A DNA stretch of 64,000 bases from Caenispirillum bisanense (GTDB lineage Bacteria > Pseudomonadota > Alphaproteobacteria > Rhodospirillales > Rhodospirillaceae), in the NCBI RefSeq assembly GCF_900230255.1, contig NZ_OCNJ01000016.1, positions 1-64,000 on the forward strand, in the 5' to 3' direction. The position numbers and the translations under genes are program-made. Positions 45,128 to 53,566 of the stretch are shown in pieces; position 1 is the stretch's first letter; every line of letters starts with the position of its first letter. The notes below the pieces were generated by a model. The model saw only the letters and a program-made list of their open reading frames with translations. It did no database searches and was not told where the DNA came from.

Positions 45128-47782
45128 TTACAGCGCCGCGAGACGGTCGAGCGCCTCGGCGAGCTTCGCCTTGGCGGCTTCCGCCTCGGCCAGACGCTCG
45201 CGCTGCTCCTCGACCACCTCCGGCGGCGCCTTGGCGATGAAGCCCTCGTTGCCGAGCTTCTTCGCCAGCTTGTCGATCTCGCCGCCGACCTTGGACAGTT
45301 CCTTGCTCAGGCGCGCCTTCTCCTGGTCGACGTCGATGACGCCGGCCAGCGGCAGCAGGGCCGTCGCCTCGCCGATGACCACCTGCGCCGCGCCCTTGGC
45401 CGGGGCGTCGTCCACCGCCTCGACACTCTCCAGGCGCGCCAGCGTCTGGACCAGCGCAGTGTGGCGCGCGAGGCGCTCCTTGGTGGTCGCGTTGGCGTCC
45501 TTCAGCAGCAGCGGCAGGCGGGCGCCCGGCGGCACGTTCATCTCCGACCGCACCGAGCGGACGGAGGTGACGAGGTCCACCACCCAGTCCATCTCCGCCA
45601 CGGCATCCGGCGCGGCGAGGCCGCTGTAGTCGCCCCAGGCTTCGGAAATGAGCATGCCGGCGCGCTGCTCGCCGCCGATGGCGCCCCACAGCTCTTCGGT
45701 GATGAAGGGCATGAAGGGGTGCAGCATGACCAGGATGCGGTCCAGCACCCAGGCCGCCGTCGCCCGCGTCTCGGCCTTCAGCGCCTCGTCGGTGCCGTTG
45801 AACACCGGCTTGGCGAATTCCAGGTACCAGTCGCAGAAGGTGCCCCACACGAAGGCATAGGCGCCCTGCGCGGCATCGTTGAACTTGTACTCGTCGATGC
45901 CGACGGCGACCGCCTCCGCCGCCTCCGCCGTCTTGGCGACGATCCAGCGGTTGAGCGTCAGGGTCACGCCCTTGGGGTCGAAGCCGGCCTGCGGGCGGCA
46001 CTCGTTCATCTCGCAGAAGCGGGCGGCGTTCCACAGCTTGGTCGCGAAGTTGCGATAGCCGGCGACGCGCTGCTCGCTCATCTTGATGTCGCGGCCTTGA
46101 GCGGCCATGGCGGCGAGCGTGAAGCGCAGGGCATCGGTGCCGTACTGGTCGATGATGACCAGCGGGTCGATGACGTTGCCCTTGGACTTGGACATCTTCT
46201 GGCCCTTCTCGTCGCGGACCAGGGCGTGGATGTAGACGTCCTTGAACGGCACCTCCTGCATGCCGTAGTGGCCGAACATCATCATGCGGGCGACCCAGAA
46301 GAAGATGATGTCGAAGCCCGTGACCAGCACGTCGGTCGGGTAGTAGCGCGCCAGCTCCGGCGTCTGTTCCGGCCAGCCGAGGGTGGAGAACGGCCACAGC
46401 GCCGAGCTGAACCAGGTGTCGAGCACGTCGGGGTCGCGCGTCAGCTCCACACCCGCCTTGCCGTAGTGCTTTTCGGCGGCGGCGCGGGCTTCGTCCTCGG
46501 TCTCCTCGACGAAGATCTCGCCGTCGGGGCCGAACCACGCCGGCACCTGATGGCCCCACCAGATCTGGCGGCTGATGCACCACGGCTGGATGTTGCGCAT
46601 CCACTCGTAGAAGGTGTTCTCCCAGTGCTTCGGCACGAAGCGGGTGCGACCTTCCTCGACCGCCTTGATCGGCTCCTGCGCCAGGGTCTTGGCGTCGACG
46701 AACCACTGGTCGGTCAGCCACGGCTCGATGACCACGCCCGAGCGGTCGCCGTAGGGCACCGTCATGGGGTTCTCGTCGATCTTCTCGAGCAGGCCGAGCG
46801 CCTCGATCTCGGCGACCACCTTCTCGCGCGCGGCGAAGCGGTCGAGGCCCTGGTAGGCCTCGGGCGCGTTCTCGTTCACGCGGGCGTCGCGGTCGAAGAT
46901 GTTGATCATGGGCAGGTCGTTGCGGCGGCCCACCTCGAAGTCGTTGAAGTCGTGCGCCGGGGTGATCTTCACCGCGCCCGAGCCCTTCTCGGGGTCGGCG
47001 TACTCGTCGGCGACGATGGGGATGCGGCGGCCGACGATGGGCAGCACCACGTTCTTGCCGACCAGATCCTTGTAGCGCTCGTCCTCGGGATGGACGGCGA
47101 CGCCGGTGTCACCCAGCATGGTTTCCGGGCGCGTGGTGCCGACGGTGACGAACACGCCGTACTGGCCTTCCACCGGGTAGCGGAAGTACCACATCTTGCC
47201 CACCGTCTCGCGCTGCTCGACTTCCAGGTCGGAGATGGCGGTGTGCAGCTTGGGATCCCAGTTGACCAGCCGCTTGTCGCGGTAGATCAGGCCCTTGCGG
47301 TGCAGGTCGACGAAGATCTTGCGCACGGCGGCGGACAGGCCGTCGTCCATGGTGAAGCGCTCGCGCGCCCAGTCCGGCGAGGCGCCCAGGCGGCGCAGCT
47401 GGCGGGTGATGGTGCCGCCACTCTCGGCCTTCCACTCCCACACCTTGTCGATGAAGGGGCCGCGGCCGAGGTCGTGGCGCGTCACGCCGTCCTTCTCCAG
47501 GCGGCGCTCCACCACCATCTGCGTCGCGATGCCGGCGTGGTCGGTGCCCGGCTGCCACAGGGCATCGCGGCCCTTCATGCGGTGGTAGCGGATCAGCACG
47601 TCCTGCAGCGTGAACGTCAGCGCGTGGCCCATGTGCAGGCTGCCCGTCACGTTGGGCGGCGGCATCATGATGGTATAGGGCTTGGCGGACGAGGCGGGAT
47701 TGCAGGCGAATACACCGGACGATTCCCACCGTTCGTACAGCTTCTCTTCGACTTCGGCGGCGTTGTAGGTCTTGTCCAGCAT
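45128..47782 (-). CDS. valS: Valyl-tRNA synthetase
   Basis: An 884-residue class I synthetase. HIGH motif: P-P-P-N-V-T-G-S-L-H-M-G-H; KMSKS motif: K-G-Q-K-M-S-K-S-K-G-N. An editing (CP1) domain is present between them, and a C-terminal coiled coil (about 820-880) ends the protein, as in ValS. The ATG at 47782 opens MLDKTYN. popZ is 118 bp upstream on the same strand. Confidence 0.97.
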   Translation of the reverse strand: MLDKTYNAAEVEEKLYERWESSGVFACNPASSAKPYTIMMPPPNVTGSLHMGHALTFTLQDVLIRYHRMKGRDALWQPGTDHAGIATQMVVERRLEKDGVTRHDLGRGPFIDKVWEWKAESGGTITRQLRRLGASPDWARERFTMDDGLSAAVRKIFVDLHRKGLIYRDKRLVNWDPKLHTAISDLEVEQRETVGKMWYFRYPVEGQYGVFVTVGTTRPETMLGDTGVAVHPEDERYKDLVGKNVVLPIVGRRIPIVADEYADPEKGSGAVKITPAHDFNDFEVGRRNDLPMINIFDRDARVNENAPEAYQGLDRFAAREKVVAEIEALGLLEKIDENPMTVPYGDRSGVVIEPWLTDQWFVDAKTLAQEPIKAVEEGRTRFVPKHWENTFYEWMRNIQPWCISRQIWWGHQVPAWFGPDGEIFVEETEDEARAAAEKHYGKAGVELTRDPDVLDTWFSSALWPFSTLGWPEQTPELARYYPTDVLVTGFDIIFFWVARMMMFGHYGMQEVPFKDVYIHALVRDEKGQKMSKSKGNVIDPLVIIDQYGTDALRFTLAAMAAQGRDIKMSEQRVAGYRNFATKLWNAARFCEMNECRPQAGFDPKGVTLTLNRWIVAKTAEAAEAVAVGIDEYKFNDAAQGAYAFVWGTFCDWYLEFAKPVFNGTDEALKAETRATAAWVLDRILVMLHPFMPFITEELWGAIGGEQRAGMLISEAWGDYSGLAAPDAVAEMDWVVDLVTSVRSVRSEMNVPPGARLPLLLKDANATTKERLARHTALVQTLARLESVEAVDDAPAKGAAQVVIGEATALLPLAGVIDVDQEKARLSKELSKVGGEIDKLAKKLGNEGFIAKAPPEVVEEQRERLAEAEAAKAKLAEALDRLAAL

Positions 47783-47843
47783 CGCGATGGTCTTCCCGTT
47801 GGTGGCTGCGACGGTATGGGGGTTGCGTGTCACGCTAACGAAA

Positions 47844-47869
47844 GCGCCGGGCCCACGGGGACCCGGCGC
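47844..47869 (-). terminator. Terminator after popZ
   Basis: GCGCCGGG (47844-47851) and CCCGGCGC (47862-47869) form an 8-bp GC stem. On the minus strand TTTCGTT follows, about 30 bases after the popZ stop and 60 bases before valS. Confidence 0.65.
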
Positions 47870-47899
47870 AGTCATGGGGTAATGGGACCCGGAGCGGTT

Positions 47900-48601
47900 C
47901 TAGAACTTTTGCGACCGCGATACCAGCCTCTGGATTTCCTGCTTCACCAGGCGCTCCACGATCTCCGGCAGGTTGGCGTCGATCCACTCGCGCAGCAGCG
48001 GCTTGAGGGCATCGCGCACCAGTTCTTCCAGGGTGATGGCGCCGTGGCCGACGGCCAGCTGGCGGTCGCTCGCCATGGTGCGGGCGAGCTGCGACAGGGC
48101 GGCGGCGGAGGCGGCCTCGGTGGCGCGGCTCATCAGGCCGTCGTCGTCGTCCTCGGGCTCCATGCGCGGCGGCGGGGGAGGAGGCGGCGGAGGCGGAGGC
48201 GGCGGCTCGGGCTCGGGTTCCGGCTCGGGCTCGTCCCACTGGAAGGGGGCGGGCTCCGGCTCGGGCTCCGGCTCGTCCCACGAAACGGCTTCGGGTTCCG
48301 GCTCGGGCTCCGGTTCCGGCTCGAAGACGGCCTCCGGCTCCTCCTCCGGCAGCATCATGCTGTCGGTGAGTTCGAGGATGTCCTCCTCGGGCTCCGGTTC
48401 CGGCTCGGGCTCCGGTTCGAACACGGGTTCGGGTTCCGGCTCCGGCTCGGGTTCCGGCTCGGGCGGTGGTGGCGGCGGCGGAGCGGCCGCCTTCTTGGGA
48501 GCCGGTTTCGGCTCCTCGTCCTCGTCCTCAGACAGGATCTTGCGGATGGAGGCGAGGATGTCCTCCATCGATGGTTCCTGCTGGCCCTTGTCGTCCATCA
48601 T
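47900..48601 (-). CDS. popZ: PopZ-type polar organizing protein (DUF2497)
   Basis: A 233-residue protein. The N-terminal helix [15 protein letters not shown] and the C-terminal block [22 protein letters not shown] are the PopZ family ends. PopZ condenses at cell poles and anchors chromosome origins in Caulobacter. The middle is an extreme E-P repeat stretch (about residues 45-145), an acidic disordered spacer longer and more regular than in Caulobacter. It lies next to valS as in other alphaproteobacteria. Confidence 0.88.
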   Translation of the reverse strand: MMDDKGQQEPSMEDILASIRKILSEDEDEEPKPAPKKAAAPPPPPPPEPEPEPEPEPEPVFEPEPEPEPEPEEDILELTDSMMLPEEEPEAVFEPEPEPEPEPEAVSWDEPEPEPEPAPFQWDEPEPEPEPEPPPPPPPPPPPPPRMEPEDDDDGLMSRATEAASAAALSQLARTMASDRQLAVGHGAITLEELVRDALKPLLREWIDANLPEIVERLVKQEIQRLVSRSQKF

Positions 48602-48668
48602 CCCAAACCGTCAGCCAAAACTAATCCCGCGCCGAAGAGTAGCGGATAACACCGCACCACACCACGGG

Positions 48669-48693
48669 AAAAACCCCCTGCCCCCGCAGGGGG
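48669..48693 (-). terminator. Rho-independent terminator after the TolC-family gene
   Basis: CCCCCTGC (48674-48681) and GCAGGGGG (48686-48693) form an 8-bp stem, and on the minus strand TTTTT (48673-48669) follows. It sits just past the stop at 48701 and before popZ. Confidence 0.85.
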
Positions 48694-48700
48694 CGCGACG

Positions 48701-50131
48701 TCACTCGCCGAGCTTCACGCCGACGACCCCGCCCTTGTCGGTGCCGGTGCGCGCCAGTTCGGCGTCGTCGTCGGCCCACTGGCTGGAGCCGAACCACTGG
48801 TTCCGCACATCCAGGTAGTGAGCGTCGGGGTCGTAGGTCTCCACCGGCAGGCCGAGAGAGCCGACCGTCATGCGGCCGACGGCGGCCAGCAGCTGGTAGC
48901 CGGCGACGTAGCTGTTGCGCTGGGCGCGCACCAGCGAAACGCGGGCGTTCAGCAGTTCCTGTTCCTGGTCCAGCACGTCGAGCACGGTGCGGGCACCCAC
49001 CTGCGCCTCGCGCTGCACGCCTTCCAGGGCGATGTTGGCGGCTTCCACCTGGGCCGACAGCGACTCGATGGAGGCGCGGGCGGCGGCGAGGTTCTCCCAC
49101 GCCTGCACGGCGGCCTCGCGGGCCTCGAAGCGGGCTTCGTCCACCTGGATGCGGCTCTGGCCGGCGCGGTGCTTCTGCTCGCGCAGGCGGGAGTACACGG
49201 CACCCGCCTGATAGAGCGGCACGGTCGCCTGCACCACCACGCTCGCCGTTTCGGTGGAGCTGTCTTCCTGGGTGCGTTCCCAGTCCTCGCCGTAGGAAGC
49301 GCGCAGGTTCACGCTCGGCAGCAGTTCGCCGCGCACTTCGCGGATACCGTCGACGGCGGCGTCGGCGGTGTACTGCTGCGACACCACGCCCGGCGCCGAG
49401 GTGATGGCGAGGCGCACGGATTCTTCCAGGCTGTCGGGCAGGTTGCTCACTTCGGCGGGGTTCTGCACCTCGCCGGGGACGGCGCCGACGACGCGCTCGT
49501 AGGTGGCGCGACGGGCCTGCAGGTCGCTTTCCGCTGCGATGCGGTCGGCGACGGCGCCGGCGACGCGGGCTTCGGCCTGGGCGACGTCCGTGCGCGTGAC
49601 CTCGCCGACGCGGAAGCGGTCGCGCGTGGCTTCCAGCTGGCGCTCCAGCACCTGCACGTTGTTGGTGGTCAGCTCCACCACCGCCTGCGCCTCGATGACG
49701 TCGAGGTAGGCGACGGCGGCGGCCAGCAGCACGTCCTGCTCGGTGGCCTGCAGCCCGGCCTGGGCGGCGCGCACCGAGTTCTGCGCCCGGTCTACGGCCG
49801 CTTCGGTGCGAAAGCCGCGGAACAGCGGCTGCGTGACGGTCAGGTCGTAGCTGCGCGTCGTCAGGTCCTGGTCGCGGCTGACGCTGGCCACGCGGCTGGT
49901 GGTGTCGGCGAGGCCGGCGCTGCCGTTCAGCGTCACCGTCGGGCGCCAGCCGGACAGCGCCTGCGGCACCGATTCGTCCACGGCCCGCACGGCGGCACGC
50001 TGCGCCCGCAGGGTCGGGTTGTTGAGGTAGGCCGCCGCCAGCGCCTCCTCCAACGATTCGGCGTGGGCCGCCGGCACGGCGGCGGCGCCGAACAGGAGAA
50101 CCGCGACAGCGAGCGAAACCGTCTTCTGCAT
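48701..50131 (-). CDS. tolC: TolC-family outer-membrane efflux protein
   Basis: A 476-residue protein with a signal peptide (L-A-V-A-V-L-L-F-G-A-A-A-V-P-A-A-H-A), then two TolC repeats made of long alpha-helices with heptad-like Ala/Gln/Glu patterns (about 25-230 and 235-440). TolC trimers form the outer-membrane exit duct of tripartite pumps and type I secretion. The ATG at 50131 follows AAGG. The Pcm-like gene lies 182 bp upstream on the same strand. A second, different TolC homologue is at 62095. Confidence 0.9.
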   Translation of the reverse strand: MQKTVSLAVAVLLFGAAAVPAAHAESLEEALAAAYLNNPTLRAQRAAVRAVDESVPQALSGWRPTVTLNGSAGLADTTSRVASVSRDQDLTTRSYDLTVTQPLFRGFRTEAAVDRAQNSVRAAQAGLQATEQDVLLAAAVAYLDVIEAQAVVELTTNNVQVLERQLEATRDRFRVGEVTRTDVAQAEARVAGAVADRIAAESDLQARRATYERVVGAVPGEVQNPAEVSNLPDSLEESVRLAITSAPGVVSQQYTADAAVDGIREVRGELLPSVNLRASYGEDWERTQEDSSTETASVVVQATVPLYQAGAVYSRLREQKHRAGQSRIQVDEARFEAREAAVQAWENLAAARASIESLSAQVEAANIALEGVQREAQVGARTVLDVLDQEQELLNARVSLVRAQRNSYVAGYQLLAAVGRMTVGSLGLPVETYDPDAHYLDVRNQWFGSSQWADDDAELARTGTDKGGVVGVKLGE

Positions 50132-50313
50132 CCCGATCACCTTCAAATGGGCGGCGCGGCAGGCGCCGGGTCCGGAACCCGCAGCATACCCGACCGCAAC
50201 CGCAAATCAAACGGGGGAAAATAAGAGAACTCTAATGTACTCGACGCCCCGCACGGGCCGCGCCCATATGAGGTGGCGGCGCGGCCCGCCGCAACCCCCG
50301 GACGCATGAAGAT

Positions 50314-50970
50314 TTAGAACGTGAACTTCACGTCCGGCTCGAAGCCCGGCAGCACCGGCACGTTGGCCTCGAACACGGCGCGGCGGCCGACGGCGCCTTC
50401 GTTGCGGGTCACCAGGACGGCGCGGCCGAGCTGGATGCGGTCGGCTTCCGTCACGGCGACCAGGCGGCCGCCCTCGGCCAGCTGGTCGCAGATGGCGGCG
50501 GGAATCTCCGACACGCCGCCGTCGAAGAAGATGACGTCGTAGGGCGCCTGCTGCGGGTAGCCCTGGTCGAGCGGCCCGGTCACCACGGCGACGTTGTCGA
50601 TGCCGAGGTCGGCCATGAGGCGCGAGGCGGTGTCGGCGAGGCCCTGGTCGCTTTCCAGCGCCACCACGGCCGAGGCCATGTGGGCCAGCGCGGCGGCGGC
50701 GTAGCCGGTACCGGCGCCGATCACCAGCACGGCGTCGGTGTTCTGCACGGCGGCTTCCTGCAGCAGGCGGGCGAGCGCCAGCGGCTCCATCAGCGCGCGG
50801 CCGCCGCCCAGCGGCACGCCCTCGTCCATGTAGCAGATGCTCTGCATGGCCTTCGGCACGAACATCTCGCGCGGCAGCGCCTTCAGCGCGTTGAGCACCA
50901 GCGGGTCGGTCACGCGGTTGGTGCGGATCTGGCCCTCGACCATGTTGCGGCGAGCGACGTTAAAGTCCAT
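50314..50970 (-). CDS. Divergent protein-isoaspartate methyltransferase homologue
   Basis: A 218-residue Rossmann methyltransferase similar to Pcm: M-D-F-N-V-A-R-R-N-M-V-E-G-Q-I at the start and motif I V-L-V-I-G-A-G-T-G-Y. The substrate motif T-I-S-Q-P of true Pcm is replaced by R-A-L-M-E-P, so isoaspartyl repair is doubtful. In alphaproteobacteria this type often sits before tolC, as here. A near-consensus promoter lies upstream. Confidence 0.8.
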   Translation of the reverse strand: MDFNVARRNMVEGQIRTNRVTDPLVLNALKALPREMFVPKAMQSICYMDEGVPLGGGRALMEPLALARLLQEAAVQNTDAVLVIGAGTGYAAAALAHMASAVVALESDQGLADTASRLMADLGIDNVAVVTGPLDQGYPQQAPYDVIFFDGGVSEIPAAICDQLAEGGRLVAVTEADRIQLGRAVLVTRNEGAVGRRAVFEANVPVLPGFEPDVKFTF

Positions 50971-51071
50971 GGAAGACCCCTCTGCGGTGCCGGAGGCCGG
51001 CGGCGGTGCGCCCGGCGGTCCGTCGTCACGATGATCCCGTTACCCTGCCCCTTCGTGCAGGTTTCCGCGGA

Positions 51072-51100
51072 CTTATAGCCCTCGCGGGCGCGAAAGACAA
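51072..51100 (-). promoter_or_regulatory. Promoter of the Pcm-like/tolC genes
   Basis: On the minus strand TTGTCT (51100-51095) and TATAAG (51077-51072) are 17 bp apart, ending about 100 bp before the Pcm-like ATG. It is divergent from the tRNA promoter at 51155. Confidence 0.65.
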
Positions 51101-51154
51101 CGCCCCGCGACCACGCCGCCGGCGCATGCCCCGGCCGCACGCCGAGAAAGGGTG

Positions 51155-51183
51155 TTGACCGGCGTTTCGAAGGTCCCTATAAA
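51155..51183 (+). promoter_or_regulatory. Strong promoter of the tRNA genes
   Basis: TTGACC (51155-51160), exactly 17 bp, then TATAAA (51178-51183): five of six bases match in each box. A GC-rich discriminator (ACGCGCC) follows, as at stringently controlled stable-RNA promoters. The tRNA-Cys begins about 55 bp downstream. Confidence 0.8.
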
Positions 51184-51242
51184 ACGCGCCTCCCCCGAGG
51201 GGGAAACGACGATCCCGCCGCGCGGTGCGCGAACGGATCGAG

Positions 51243-51316
51243 GGCCCGGTGGCAGAGTGGTCATGCAGGGGACTGCAAATCCCCGTACATCGGTTCGATT
51301 CCGGTCCGGGCCTCCA
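51243..51316 (+). tRNA. tRNA-Cys (anticodon GCA)
   Basis: The 74-base cloverleaf has acceptor stem GGCCCGG/CCGGGCC, anticodon stem GGGGA/TCCCC with loop CTGCAAA (GCA at 51275-51277), T-loop TTCGATT, the discriminator U that marks tRNA-Cys, and an encoded CCA. Confidence 0.97.
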
Positions 51317-51337
51317 TATATACAGAGCTGGTACTGG

Positions 51338-51412
51338 TCCGGCGTAGCTCAACGGTAGAGCATGCGACTGTTAATCGCAGGGTTGTAGGTTCGAATCCTA
51401 CCGCCGGAGCCA
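51338..51412 (+). tRNA. tRNA-Asn (anticodon GTT)
   Basis: A 75-base cloverleaf with acceptor TCCGGCG/CGCCGGA, anticodon stem TGCGA/TCGCA with loop CTGTTAA (GTT at 51370-51372), T-arm GTAGG-TTCGAAT-CCTAC, discriminator G and encoded CCA. It is 21 bp after tRNA-Cys and likely shares its promoter. Confidence 0.97.
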
Positions 51413-51446
51413 CCTTCCCAGCCTCTTTGCTCCAGGGAGCGCCAGC

Positions 51447-51776
51447 GTGTCCACGCGATCCACCCAGCGGCGAGCCCGGTTCTCCATCGGTCAGACCGTC
51501 CGCCACAAGTCCTACCGTTACCGCGGCGTCGTGGTGGACGTCGATGCCTCGTGCCGCATGGACGACGCCTGGTACGACACCCAGACCGAACGCCGCCCGC
51601 CCAAGGACAGCCCGTGGTATCACGTGCTGGTCGACCAGTCGGAAATGTCGACCTACGTGCCCGAGCGCAACCTGCAGGCCGACGACAGCGACGACCCCAT
51701 CGACAATCCCGACATCGAGGAGTGGCTGGGCGAGACCGACGACGGCCTCTACCTGCCCCTGACCCGGCCCAACTGA
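51447..51776 (+). CDS. hspQ: Heat shock protein HspQ
   Basis: A 109-residue hemimethylated-DNA-binding-type (YccV) protein with A-R-F-S-I-G-Q-T-V-R-H, Y-R-G-V-V-V-D-V-D, W-Y-H-V-L-V-D and S-T-Y-V-P-E-R-N-L. HspQ enhances Lon proteolysis in E. coli and related species. The GTG start at 51447 follows GGGAG at 8 bases. It lies 35 bp after tRNA-Asn and ends at a strong terminator. Confidence 0.9.
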   Translation: MSTRSTQRRARFSIGQTVRHKSYRYRGVVVDVDASCRMDDAWYDTQTERRPPKDSPWYHVLVDQSEMSTYVPERNLQADDSDDPIDNPDIEEWLGETDDGLYLPLTRPN

Positions 51777-51805
51777 GGCCGCCCCTCCGCCGCCTGCCCC
51801 CGCCG

Positions 51806-51838
51806 CCCCGCCGCGCACCTCCGCCCGGCGGGGTTTTT
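51806..51838 (+). terminator. Rho-independent terminator after hspQ
   Basis: CCCCGCCG (51806-51813) and CGGCGGGG (51826-51833) form an 8-bp stem, directly followed by TTTTT (51834-51838). Confidence 0.9.
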
Positions 51839-52046
51839 CGTGCCTGCCTGCAGCGCGTGCGGTCATGGCGCAATCGGGCCGATCCACGGGTATTGCCACA
51901 AGTCATATTGCCCGTGGGCATGGAACCGTGGCATGACTCATCCGAAAGACAATACAACCGGAGAGTCACGGGAGCCCCGCCGCCACGCGGCACCGGCCCT
52001 CGCGACGGCACCGGCGACCACCGTCCGGTCGGCAGGAGCGCACGCC

Positions 52047-52730
52047 ATGATCCCCATAGCCTCCCCCGGCGGCCTTACCCTGGCTGCCGTGAAGCAGTTG
52101 TTCGGCGGCGCCCAGCGGACACCGGGCCTCGTCGGCACTGCCAAGGCGCCCGGCCCCGACCCCATGGATACCGCCGCCAAGCGGGTCAAGGCGGCGGAGC
52201 CCCAGCCGGCGCCGCACACGACGGCGGCGCGCATGCGGGACGACGGGTCTGCGTCGGCTACAGACCGGGCCATGCGCACGGGGGAAAGCCTCGGCGTGAT
52301 GACAGGCTTGGCTGACGCCGCACTAGCCATATTGGACGGTCGGGCTGGGCCATCGACGACGTCCTTGAAGAACGCTGTGGACAAGGCCGACCCCGAGAGT
52401 ATCGACAGAAAAGAGCACAGAGAGAGCGTCGCCTCTCTGCTTCTGGAGACGATGCTCGGCCATCTCGAAAGGGCCCTCGGCAAGCCCGCCGAAATCGAAA
52501 CCACCGCCGAGGGTTACCGGCGCGTCGCCGCCTTCGAGGTGACGCGAGAGCTCAAGGACGGTCCCGCCGAGACCGACGGGGTGTCCATGACCTTCACCGG
52601 CGGCGGCGGGCGCGAGTCCCGCTACAGCATCACCGACAACCGCAGCGGATCGACCTGGACCTACCGCTACGAACCCCGCTTCGACGAAAGCCAGGAGCCC
52701 CGCGGCGTCCTCGTCGACGCCTCCGCCTGA
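52047..52730 (+). CDS. Orphan protein, tandem duplicate copy 1
   Basis: A 227-residue protein of unknown function, not recognised. No signal peptide or membrane segment. The N-terminus is GLTLAAVKQLFGGAQ-like, the middle is a helical segment with unusual codons (ATA, CTA, AGA), and the C-terminus is a beta-rich stretch with S-M-T-F-T-G-G-G-G, Y-S-I-T-D and W-T-Y-R-Y. AGGAG precedes the ATG. Copy 2 starts 725 bp later. Positions 52196-52546 are identical in both copies. Confidence 0.65.
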   Translation: MIPIASPGGLTLAAVKQLFGGAQRTPGLVGTAKAPGPDPMDTAAKRVKAAEPQPAPHTTAARMRDDGSASATDRAMRTGESLGVMTGLADAALAILDGRAGPSTTSLKNAVDKADPESIDRKEHRESVASLLLETMLGHLERALGKPAEIETTAEGYRRVAAFEVTRELKDGPAETDGVSMTFTGGGGRESRYSITDNRSGSTWTYRYEPRFDESQEPRGVLVDASA

Positions 52731-52771
52731 GGCGGGATCCGACGACCGCCGCGCGCACAGGAGCCGCCGCC

Positions 52772-53455
52772 ATGACCCCCATCGCCCCCGCCAACGGCCT
52801 CACCCTGGCTGCCGTGAAGCAGTTGTTCGGCGGTGCCCAGCAGAGGCCGGGCCTCGTCGGCACGGCCAAAGCGCCCGGCATCGACCCCATGGATACCGCC
52901 GCCAAGCAGGTCAAGGCGGGGGAGCCCCAGCCGGCGCCGCACACGACGGCGGCGCGCATGCGGGACGACGGGTCTGCGTCGGCTACAGACCGGGCCATGC
53001 GCACGGGGGAAAGCCTCGGCGTGATGACAGGCTTGGCTGACGCCGCACTAGCCATATTGGACGGTCGGGCTGGGCCATCGACGACGTCCTTGAAGAACGC
53101 TGTGGACAAGGCCGACCCCGAGAGTATCGACAGAAAAGAGCACAGAGAGAGCGTCGCCTCTCTGCTTCTGGAGACGATGCTCGGCCATCTCGAAAGGGCC
53201 CTCGGCAAGCCCGCCGAAATCGAAACCACCGCCGAGGGTTACCGGCGCGTCGCCGCCTTCGAGGTGACGCGGGAGTTCAAGGACGGTCCCGCCGAGAATG
53301 ACGGGGTGTCCATGACCTTCACCGGCGGCGGCGGGCGCGAGTCCCGCTACAGCATCACCGACAACCGCAGCGGATCGACCTGGACCTACCGCTACGAACC
53401 CCGCTTCGACGAAAGCCAGGAGCCCCGCGGCGTCCTCGTCGACGCCTCCGCCTGA
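52772..53455 (+). CDS. Orphan protein, tandem duplicate copy 2
   Basis: A 227-residue paralogue of copy 1, differing at about a dozen residues, mostly near the N-terminus (T-P-I-A-P-A-N-G versus I-P-I-A-S-P-G-G), plus E-L-K/E-F-K and E-T-D/E-N-D near 167-174. The 351 bp at 52921-53271 are identical to copy 1, including third codon positions, while flanking parts differ at silent sites. That pattern points to gene conversion. AGGAG precedes the ATG. Confidence 0.65.
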   Translation: MTPIAPANGLTLAAVKQLFGGAQQRPGLVGTAKAPGIDPMDTAAKQVKAGEPQPAPHTTAARMRDDGSASATDRAMRTGESLGVMTGLADAALAILDGRAGPSTTSLKNAVDKADPESIDRKEHRESVASLLLETMLGHLERALGKPAEIETTAEGYRRVAAFEVTREFKDGPAENDGVSMTFTGGGGRESRYSITDNRSGSTWTYRYEPRFDESQEPRGVLVDASA

Positions 53456-53479
53456 GGCGGCCGGGAAACTGCTTCTCCA

Positions 53480-53517
53480 TTGACGTCCGTCAATTACATT
53501 AGGTATCACTTATGTAA
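53480..53517 (+). promoter_or_regulatory. Promoter and palindromic operator before the TDT channel gene
   Basis: TTGACG (53480-53485) and TATCAC (53504-53509) are 18 bp apart. Two inverted repeats overlap: TGACG/CGTCA at 53481-53492 and TTACAT/ATGTAA at 53494-53517. This AT-richer stretch looks like a regulated promoter; the regulator is unknown. Confidence 0.5.
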
Positions 53518-53566
53518 CTGTCGGAGGCGTCCCCCTTGTCGCCGTTCCCGTCCATGGAGCCGTCCC

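Noticed and set aside
51338-53460. Integrative element in tRNA-Asn carrying the tandem orphan genes
   Set aside because: No second copy of the tRNA 3' end, integrase or att-like repeat was seen downstream.
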